DNA of 12,566 nt from CAZBZG01 sp964496245 (lineage in GTDB: Bacteria > Planctomycetota > SZUA-567), in the NCBI GenBank assembly GCA_964496245.1, contig CAZBZG010000126.1, forward strand, positions 1 to 12,566. The letters are read 5' to 3'. Shown here piece after piece: positions 8,177 through 12,566 of this stretch. The position numbers were made by a program, and so were the translations under genes. How positions within the stretch are numbered: position 1 is the first letter of the stretch; each line of letters starts with the position of its first letter. The notes under the pieces are model-generated. The model made no database searches. It was not told the DNA's origin and was given only the letters and a program-made list of their open reading frames with translations.

Positions 8177-8836
8177 CTACGACCGGGGCCTGCAGAGCAC
8201 GGACACGAATCCATCCGCCTCACGGCACCCGTCCCGCGGACGCTCCACCTCCAACCCCTCGTCCTCGGGTCCCCGCTCGAGCGTGGACACGCACCGCACG
8301 AACGCGAGGCCGGCGCGGCGCGCGAGATTTTCCAGTTCGGCGAGGCTGTAGAACGTGGCGTGCGCGTAGAAGGGGTGGCCGGCGCGGGCCTTGTCCGCGT
8401 AGAAGCGCCCCCATGCGCTGCCGGCGGGCACGATGCCCAGCACGACCCGTCCCGTTGGCCGGGTCACGCGGGCCGCCTCGCCCAGGAGCCCTTCGGGATC
8501 GTCCGCAAAGCAGATGGTCACGGTGGTGAAGACCGCGCCGAACGTTTCGTCCTGGAACGGCAGGCGCTGCCCCACGCCCTCGAGAATGTGGATGCTGCGG
8601 CGCCTTGCGTAGGCCAGCGCGCCGCGCGCCGGGTCCAGGCCGAACTCGATGTCGAGGGCATCCGCGAACCGCCCCGTACCCACCCCGACTTCGAGCCACG
8701 GCCGCGGCAGGCCGTCGGTGAGCTTTTGCAGGCAGAGGACCTCGGATTCGAAGAGCGTCTGCCCGCGCTCCGATTCGAACCACGCGTCGTACTGCACAGC
8801 TTTCTCGTCGAAGATCGCGCTACTCGGTGCTTTCAT
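8177..8836 (-). CDS. Class I SAM-dependent methyltransferase (Methyltransf_11 type)
   Basis: This 219-residue, probably cytoplasmic enzyme transfers a methyl group from S-adenosylmethionine to an unknown acceptor. The Rossmann signature is clear: motif I WLEVGVGTGRFADAL (47-61), then D68 in GLDPA as the acidic residue expected at the end of strand β2. RLPFQDETFGAVFTTVTICF (91-110) is the motif II/III stretch with the usual LPF..E.FD-like pattern. VTRPTGRVVLGI (124-135) is the post-motif strand. The N-terminal YDAWFESERGQ (16-26) is common in a small subgroup of these proteins that act on small molecules. The ATG at 8836 has AAAGGA 6 nt upstream (8843-8848). An in-frame GTG at 8902 has no ribosome site. 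No promoter could be assigned with confidence. The substrate is not predictable from this context. Confidence 0.9.
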   Translation of the reverse strand: MKAPSSAIFDEKAVQYDAWFESERGQTLFESEVLCLQKLTDGLPRPWLEVGVGTGRFADALDIEFGLDPARGALAYARRRSIHILEGVGQRLPFQDETFGAVFTTVTICFADDPEGLLGEAARVTRPTGRVVLGIVPAGSAWGRFYADKARAGHPFYAHATFYSLAELENLARRAGLAFVRCVSTLERGPEDEGLEVERPRDGCREADGFVSVLCRPRS

Positions 8837-9016
8837 GAGGATTCCTTTCTGATGGGTGAGCTTGAGCCCCGAAACAGCGGTTTCCGCAGGACGGTCGGCC
8901 ACTGTCCATGCCCCGATCTCCGGCGCAACGCATCGCGCGCAGCCATCCCCTCCACTTGCGCGCCCCAGGTCAAGGATACGGAAACACCATACAAGTTTAC
9001 AGGCTCGCCTTTTTTT

Positions 9017-9145
9017 TCACCGATCCGCCGCCCTTTTGCGAACGCAGCACGCGCGCCCCAGCTTCCGTTCCAGCCGCTTCACGAAGCGTTTTGATCCCAG
9101 CAAGCGTCCCGCGCGTTCGTATCGCCGCAGCGCCTCACGGGTTCC
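9017..9145 (-). pseudogene. C-terminal remnant of a REP-associated tyrosine transposase (RAYT, Y1_Tnp/IS200-like)
   Basis: The minus-strand reading frame ends with about 42 residues, including RYERAGRLLGSKRFVKRLE and then RKLGR. This fits the conserved tail of RAYT transposases, where an R(T)GRPLG segment is followed by FV..LE..LGR and a basic end. The frame stays open upstream to about 9301, but that part is not transposase-like. The catalytic HUH and tyrosine motifs are absent, because the DNA where they should lie now belongs to the FHA gene and its promoter. The fragment therefore cannot encode an active enzyme. It is probably the decayed end of an old insertion. Recognition rests on one short motif, so the family call is likely rather than certain. 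Confidence 0.55.
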
Positions 9146-9183
9146 GCCCCAGGCAAGACAGCCAGGGCTACAACCTGCTCCGT

Positions 9184-9209
9184 GTCCGGCCTGCCACCCC
9201 AAGCCGGAC
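9184..9209. repeat. Perfect inverted repeat GTCCGGC / GCCGGAC with 12-nt loop
   Basis: The 7-bp perfect arms enclose a 12-nt loop, and G·U pairs could extend the stem by two bases. The repeat lies between the transposase remnant and the FHA promoter. It could be a REP-type palindrome left by the RAYT element, part of a terminator-like structure for either strand (no T-run), or an operator. Its origin is undecided. Confidence 0.4.
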
Positions 9210-9214
9210 GTTTC

Positions 9215-9233
9215 TGAATCAGGCCGTGATTCA
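9215..9233. promoter_or_regulatory. Perfect inverted repeat TGAATCA-N5-TGATTCA, candidate operator
   Basis: The 7-bp arms are perfect around a 5-bp centre. The 12-bp centre-to-centre spacing is close to one helical turn, and the arms are AT-rich in an otherwise GC-rich region, as dimeric regulator sites often are. It is centred about 65 bp upstream of the predicted FHA transcription start and 21 bp from the -35 box, a typical activator position. It begins only 5 bp after the previous inverted repeat. No regulator can be named. Confidence 0.42.
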
Positions 9234-9253
9234 CTGGCCCTGCAGGAAGCGGA

Positions 9254-9282
9254 TTGACAAGGCCTCCAGGGCGGCGTATGAT
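9254..9282 (+). promoter_or_regulatory. Near-consensus sigma70-type promoter of the FHA operon
   Basis: TTGACA (9254-9259) matches the -35 consensus exactly and TATGAT (9277-9282) matches the -10 consensus at 5/6, with the ideal 17-bp spacer. Transcription should start near 9289, about 26 nt before the TTG start codon, which leaves room for the ribosome site at 9303-9306. It is the best promoter in the window. Confidence 0.78.
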
Positions 9283-9302
9283 GTAGCGGCAACCGACCCA
9301 CC

Positions 9303-9306
9303 GGAG
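9303..9306 (+). promoter_or_regulatory. Ribosome binding site that decides the TTG start of the FHA gene
   Basis: GGAG lies 8 nt before the TTG at 9315. Together with the promoter just upstream and an in-frame TAG at about 9284, it makes TTG the only reasonable start, since no in-frame ATG precedes the FHA domain. Confidence 0.6.
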
Positions 9307-9314
9307 CCTTTGCG

Positions 9315-10181
9315 TTGACCGGACAACCTGCGACCCAGCTGATCGTTCATCGCCCATCGGGCGACAAGAGCGTTCCGGTGACCGGCACGATCACCATCGG
9401 CCGCCAGCCGGGCAATGCTCTCGTCCTGACCGAGGAGCTCAAGTGTTCGCGGCACCATGCCCGCATCCTCTGGGAGGGACAGGATCTGGTCTTCGAGGAT
9501 CTGAAGAGCGCCAATGGCAGCCTGGTCAACGGCCAGCGCGTGGAGCGCGCCGTGCTGCAGGAAGGCGACCGGATCCAGATCGGCGAGCAGGTCCTCTCGG
9601 TGCAGGGCCTGGTCCCGGCCTCAGCCGCTGAGCCCCCAACGCCTCCGCAAGCACCCTCGCCCTCCCCTGCTCCGGCTGCGGCTCCGCAGCAACCCTCCGC
9701 CACGCCCCCCGCGCAGCCCGCAGCCCGATCCGGGCCCGCGCCATCCGCCAAAAAGCACGGCTGCTTCTTCTACGGCTGCCTCGGCGCTCTGCTTCTGGGG
9801 CTGCTCGGCCTCGGTCTGGTCGTACTGCTCTTCGCCTTTGCGGGCAGCGAACTGGAACCCGTTGCCGACGCGTATCTCGCCGCACTCGAGGAAGAGGACT
9901 ACACCAAGGCCTTTGCCCTGCTCGGGCCCGAGGCGCAGGCGACCGTGACGGCCGAGCAGTATGCCATGGTGCAGCACGGCCTCCGGCAGACCTTCGGCCC
10001 GCTCAAGGACAAAAGCCTGGAAGGGGTAGAGATGACGGCCCGCAACGGCCGCACGCTCGCCCAGCTCCGGTATAGCGCCACGTTCGCCCGCGGCCCGGCC
10101 GAGCTCCACTTCGTGCTCGAGAAGCAGGGGGAGGCCTACATCATCCAAGGCTACCACTACAAGAGCCCGCTGCTGGAGTGA
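9315..10181 (+). CDS. FHA-domain single-pass membrane protein
   Basis: This 288-residue protein starts at TTG. Residues 8-98 form a forkhead-associated domain, a phosphothreonine-peptide binder: ITIGR (26-30), the S45-R46-H47-H48 motif in KCSRHHARI, and SANGSLVNGQRV (65-76) with N67-G68 and N72-G73, all hallmark positions present. A Pro/Ala-rich linker (100-147) leads to one membrane span (about 150-176, flanked by C150 and C155). The remaining ~110 residues (178-288) resemble the small NTF2-like DUF4878 fold (VADAYLAALEEEDYTKAFALL then a β-rich end). With no signal peptide, the FHA domain should face the cytoplasm and the C-terminal domain the outside. It is first in a three-gene operon. It could report a Ser/Thr-kinase signal to the envelope, but no kinase gene lies in the window. 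The FHA and membrane calls are strong; the DUF4878 resemblance is weaker. Confidence 0.9.
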   Translation: MTGQPATQLIVHRPSGDKSVPVTGTITIGRQPGNALVLTEELKCSRHHARILWEGQDLVFEDLKSANGSLVNGQRVERAVLQEGDRIQIGEQVLSVQGLVPASAAEPPTPPQAPSPSPAPAAAPQQPSATPPAQPAARSGPAPSAKKHGCFFYGCLGALLLGLLGLGLVVLLFAFAGSELEPVADAYLAALEEEDYTKAFALLGPEAQATVTAEQYAMVQHGLRQTFGPLKDKSLEGVEMTARNGRTLAQLRYSATFARGPAELHFVLEKQGEAYIIQGYHYKSPLLE

Positions 10182-10182
10182 C

Positions 10183-10188
10183 AGGAGG
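10183..10188 (+). promoter_or_regulatory. Consensus ribosome binding site that decides the GTG start of the zinc-ribbon gene
   Basis: A perfect AGGAGG begins 1 nt after the FHA stop codon and ends 6 nt before the GTG at 10195. It makes that GTG the start, so the hydrophobic segment before the zinc ribbon is really part of the protein. Confidence 0.75.
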
Positions 10189-10194
10189 ATTGGT

Positions 10195-11442
10195 GTGCCG
10201 TCCCACCGCTCGTTCCCACGCTTGCTCGTGCTCCTCCTCTTCGCGCTTCTGCAGGGCACGCTGGCTCTGGCCGCCTTCTGCGCCCAGTGCGGCGCAAAGC
10301 TGCCGCCCAAGGCGCGCTTCTGTCCGGCCTGCGGCGCCCGGGTCGGCTCGGCTGCAACGCCGGCAGACGCTACCCCGCACAAACCAGACGACGCAGCGCT
10401 GGAAACAAAAGCGGATGACGGCCTCTTTGCCGAGCCCGAGTTGCGCGACTTCATCCATCCGGTGCACGGCTTTGGCTGCACGCCCCCCGCCGGCTGGAAG
10501 GCGGAACCCTACGTGCAGGGCGTGCGCCTGGTCGGCGCACAGGCCATCATCAACATCGCCCAGATCGAGACCGCTTCCACGCCGGCCGCGTATCTCCAGG
10601 CCACGGAAGAAAAGGCCGGGCTCACCCGGGCGGCGCAGCGGACCCGGCACGGCGCCTGCCAGGTGGCCGGACGCGCCGGCGTGCGTGCTGTGTATGCAAC
10701 CAAGCCCGGCGCCGCCAAGCCGCGTATCATGGCCATGGTGGTCGCACCCGCAGACCAGGGGCTGTTTCTCGTAGGCCTGGACGCGCCGGCTTCGCAGGGA
10801 GCGACCGCGCTCAAGACCTTTGACGCCCTGGTGAGCAGCCTGCGCGCGGACGCGGAATCCGCGGCAGCACGGAAACCGCCTGCCGCGCCGGAGCCGTCAA
10901 CGCCCGACACACCGGCCACCCCGTCCGCGCCTCAGACGCCCGGCCCTTCCTCTACGGCACGCGCGCCGTCCCAGACGCCTGCCGAGCGCCCAGCGCAAGC
11001 CAGCGCCACGGCCTTCCAATTCTGGTACGACGAGCCCTGGCAGCCCGCGCCGCTCATGGGCTGCGCGGTCAGGGTCACGCGACCGGGCGCCACGCGCGAG
11101 ACCGCCGCCTGGGTGCTCTTCCAGTTCCTCGGCCGGCTCGGGGATGCAGCCGCGGTCCGCCGGGTCCTCCTCACCTACCAGCAGCAGATGCTGAAGCGCC
11201 ATCCCCAGGCAGAACTCGCGGACGTCCAGACGCGCGCCTTTGCCTCGGGTCAAGTGCAGGGCCTCTCCTTCCAGGCGAGCCTGACGAGCGGCTCGCAGCC
11301 GGTCCTGGCCGAGTACGCGGTGGCGCGCGTTTCAGACGGGCGGTTCTACGGCATCGTGGCCTGGGCGCCGGCCGCTGTGTACGCAGGCCAGGCGCCCGTG
11401 ATTCAGAGGATGGTGGCGTCTTTTGCCCCACAGCAACCCTAG
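10195..11442 (+). CDS. Exported zinc-ribbon protein with two tandem PsbP/Mog1-like domains (second gene of FHA operon)
   Basis: This 415-residue protein starts at GTG with an AGGAGG site. Residues 1-27 read as a signal peptide or signal anchor: basic start, hydrophobic LLVLLLFALLQGTLALAA (10-27). A zinc ribbon follows at once, C29-x2-C32 and C43-x2-C46 (CAQCGAKL and CPACGARV). Then come a low-complexity stretch (50-80), a first β-rich domain (85-217), a Pro/Thr/Ala-rich linker (222-270) and a second β-rich domain (272-413). Both domains end alike (F-D-A-L-V-S-S-L and R-M-V-A-S-F) and look like the PsbP/Mog1 or LpqN-type fold, which suggests an internal duplication (weak, by eye). The gene follows the FHA gene by 13 bp and precedes the next by 16 bp. 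No enzyme motif is seen, so it is probably a binding or structural envelope protein. The zinc ribbon is sure; its compartment is puzzling. Confidence 0.85.
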   Translation: MPSHRSFPRLLVLLLFALLQGTLALAAFCAQCGAKLPPKARFCPACGARVGSAATPADATPHKPDDAALETKADDGLFAEPELRDFIHPVHGFGCTPPAGWKAEPYVQGVRLVGAQAIINIAQIETASTPAAYLQATEEKAGLTRAAQRTRHGACQVAGRAGVRAVYATKPGAAKPRIMAMVVAPADQGLFLVGLDAPASQGATALKTFDALVSSLRADAESAAARKPPAAPEPSTPDTPATPSAPQTPGPSSTARAPSQTPAERPAQASATAFQFWYDEPWQPAPLMGCAVRVTRPGATRETAAWVLFQFLGRLGDAAAVRRVLLTYQQQMLKRHPQAELADVQTRAFASGQVQGLSFQASLTSGSQPVLAEYAVARVSDGRFYGIVAWAPAAVYAGQAPVIQRMVASFAPQQP

Positions 11443-11458
11443 AAGAAGGAACCGTTGC

Positions 11459-12566
11459 ATGCCCTTCCTACGCCAATGCCTCGCGGTCCTCGTCGCCGTT
11501 GCACTCTGGTCGGAGAACGCGGCCGCGGCAGGAGCACCGCCCGATCCGCAGGCGCGCCTGGACCGCCGGAAGATCCACTGGCAGACGCTGCCGGTTCCCG
11601 CTTCGGCCGAGGCCCGCGGCCTGATCCGCGCCGGACAGGGCGGTCGTCCCACTTACGATGCCAAAGCCGCCAACCGCCTGGGCATCTCCGCGTTTCTGAG
11701 CGCCTTTGGCGAAGAAGCGGCTCTCGCAGCGCCCGCCATCGCCCTGCTGCCGGGCACCTCGGTGCTGGGCGACATCGGCATGCTGCTGGGCATGGCCCAG
11801 CTCAATGTGGACCTGCACACCAACGCCGAGACCGCCAAACTCAGCTTTCTGAAGAGCGGGGTCTTCTACCTGGCCGGCAAACTGGGTTGGGCGACCATGG
11901 AGATCTCCGTCATCGGCGTCGGCTTCGTGGACCTCGCGCTCACCAAGATCGGCCAGGCCGCCCTGGGCGCCAAGCAGCGCGTGCTCCAGTCCGCGTTCTA
12001 CAACTACCACGAGAAGGGCCCCGGCCGCATGACGTACAAGAAGTGGTACGCCTACCTGCGCGAGCAGAAGGTGCGCAATACCGAGGAAATGTACGCCGCC
12101 ATCCGCAGGAAGCTGCGCGTCTTCTGGACCAAGGGGCACGCGAACGTCCGCGATTATGCGGACATGCGCCAGGTCAAGGAGCAGAGCGGCCTCGTGGACC
12201 ACTTCTTCCTGGAACTCACCAGCGCCTTCAGCGGCTTCGGGTGGCAGACGCGGGACGAAGAGGCGGTCATGGACGCGTACATGCGCGAGCGGCTCCTGCC
12301 GTACCTGGACACGTTCTTCTCCAAGTACTGGCCGAGCCGCCTGCGTACGGCCGCGCGCAAGCGAGCGGCCAAGAAACTGTACGCGCTTGTCGACCATCTG
12401 AACACGGAGGTGCGCCTCCAAATACGCGCCGACGGGTTGCCCCAAGAAGCCCACGACGTCTGCGGACATCTGGGACCGTGGTCCTTCCAGGTGCGCGGGG
12501 AGGAAGCCCGCGGAGAGTTTCGCTTCACGCGCTACGCACTGGCCCGCCTCGGCCGGGAACAGCCCA
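11459..12566 (+). CDS. Exported protein of unknown family, third gene of the FHA operon, cut by window edge
   Basis: The 369 residues visible here do not match a family I recognise. The protein starts at ATG with AGAAGGA 8 nt upstream (11444-11450), 16 bp after the zinc-ribbon gene. It opens with a clear signal peptide (hydrophobic 8-17, Ala-rich cleavage region near 21-26). Two less polar stretches follow, at 87-113 (ending in GDIGMLLGMAQL) and 143-171 (ATMEISVIGVGFVDLALTKI). They could be membrane-associated helices or buried helices. Residues 180-312 are helical and strongly basic, rich in Tyr and Trp (KKWYAYLREQ, YLDTFFSKYWPSRL), which could suit binding an acidic surface or polymer. From about 316 a β-rich segment begins (EVRLQIRADGL, WSFQV) that may be a C-terminal domain continuing past the window. 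No catalytic motif stands out. Confidence 0.8.
   Translation, partial: MPFLRQCLAVLVAVALWSENAAAAGAPPDPQARLDRRKIHWQTLPVPASAEARGLIRAGQGGRPTYDAKAANRLGISAFLSAFGEEAALAAPAIALLPGTSVLGDIGMLLGMAQLNVDLHTNAETAKLSFLKSGVFYLAGKLGWATMEISVIGVGFVDLALTKIGQAALGAKQRVLQSAFYNYHEKGPGRMTYKKWYAYLREQKVRNTEEMYAAIRRKLRVFWTKGHANVRDYADMRQVKEQSGLVDHFFLELTSAFSGFGWQTRDEEAVMDAYMRERLLPYLDTFFSKYWPSRLRTAARKRAAKKLYALVDHLNTEVRLQIRADGLPQEAHDVCGHLGPWSFQVRGEEARGEFRFTRYALARLGREQP

Larger units (their letters stand above)
8837..9253. other. Intergenic island between methyltransferase and FHA operon
   Basis: This 417-bp stretch lies between two divergent genes and has no intact coding sequence that I trust. It holds the transposase remnant (9017-9145), a T8 tract (9010-9017), a 32-bp AT-richer segment (8969-9000) that may be the outer end of the former element, and two inverted repeats (9184-9209, 9215-9233). 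Part of it must also carry the methyltransferase promoter, which I could not identify. Confidence 0.6.

Noticed and set aside
9001..9017. AGGCTCGCC followed by T8, terminator-like on the plus strand
   Set aside because: The only stem is 4 bp around a 2-nt loop, which cannot form a stable hairpin, and no plus-strand gene lies upstream to terminate.
8057..9094. 345-codon plus-strand frame
   Set aside because: It lies opposite the methyltransferase and runs into the intergenic island; no recognisable domain and no ribosome site.
1..12566. CRISPR arrays, tRNA or rRNA genes, att sites, long direct repeats
   Set aside because: Looked for by eye on both strands; no repeated spacer pattern, cloverleaf or conserved rRNA segment was found. 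Short or diverged repeats could be missed without computation.

Overview
The window is 12.6 kb of GC-rich bacterial DNA with tightly packed genes and no rRNA, tRNA, CRISPR array or intact mobile element that I can see. The mix of genes (a DegT-family sugar aminotransferase divergent from an AraC regulator, a 1,527-residue exported HEAT-repeat protein with a glycoside-hydrolase-like body, a DUF362 ferredoxin, and an FHA/zinc-ribbon envelope operon) resembles environmental PVC-type bacteria such as Kiritimatiellota, Lentisphaerota or Planctomycetota. This placement is a judgement from gene style; no marker gene is present.

Left part (1-2015): a DegT/DnrJ/EryC1/StrS aminotransferase runs leftward off the window edge. 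A 150-bp divergent intergenic region separates it from a rightward AraC-family regulator. That region holds a TATAAT box and a perfect 5-1-5 inverted repeat at the expected start site. The regulator is a reasonable candidate to control both genes.

Middle part (2029-8836), all on the minus strand. In transcription order: a small class I SAM methyltransferase; a DUF362 protein with two [4Fe-4S] motifs, which has its own promoter and a roughly 140-nt leader with two hairpins; then the very large exported HEAT-repeat protein. The large gene meets the AraC gene tail to tail with only 13 bp between stop codons.

Intergenic island (8837-9253): this holds what looks like the C-terminal stub of a REP-associated tyrosine transposase (RAYT), a T8 tract, and two perfect hairpins or inverted repeats next to each other, just upstream of a near-consensus sigma70-type promoter.

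Right part (9254-12566): that promoter drives a compact plus-strand operon. Its genes are an FHA-domain protein with one membrane span (TTG start), an exported protein whose zinc ribbon sits directly after the signal peptide (GTG start), and an exported protein of unknown family cut by the window edge. Gaps are 13 and 16 bp. I read it as a membrane signalling or envelope module: FHA inside the cell, the other domains outside. It is the best candidate here for an undescribed system.

Two real genes run off the window edges (1-989 minus and 11459-12566 plus). The long plus-strand reading frames opposite the large gene (for example 2068-4902) are GC-driven shadows.
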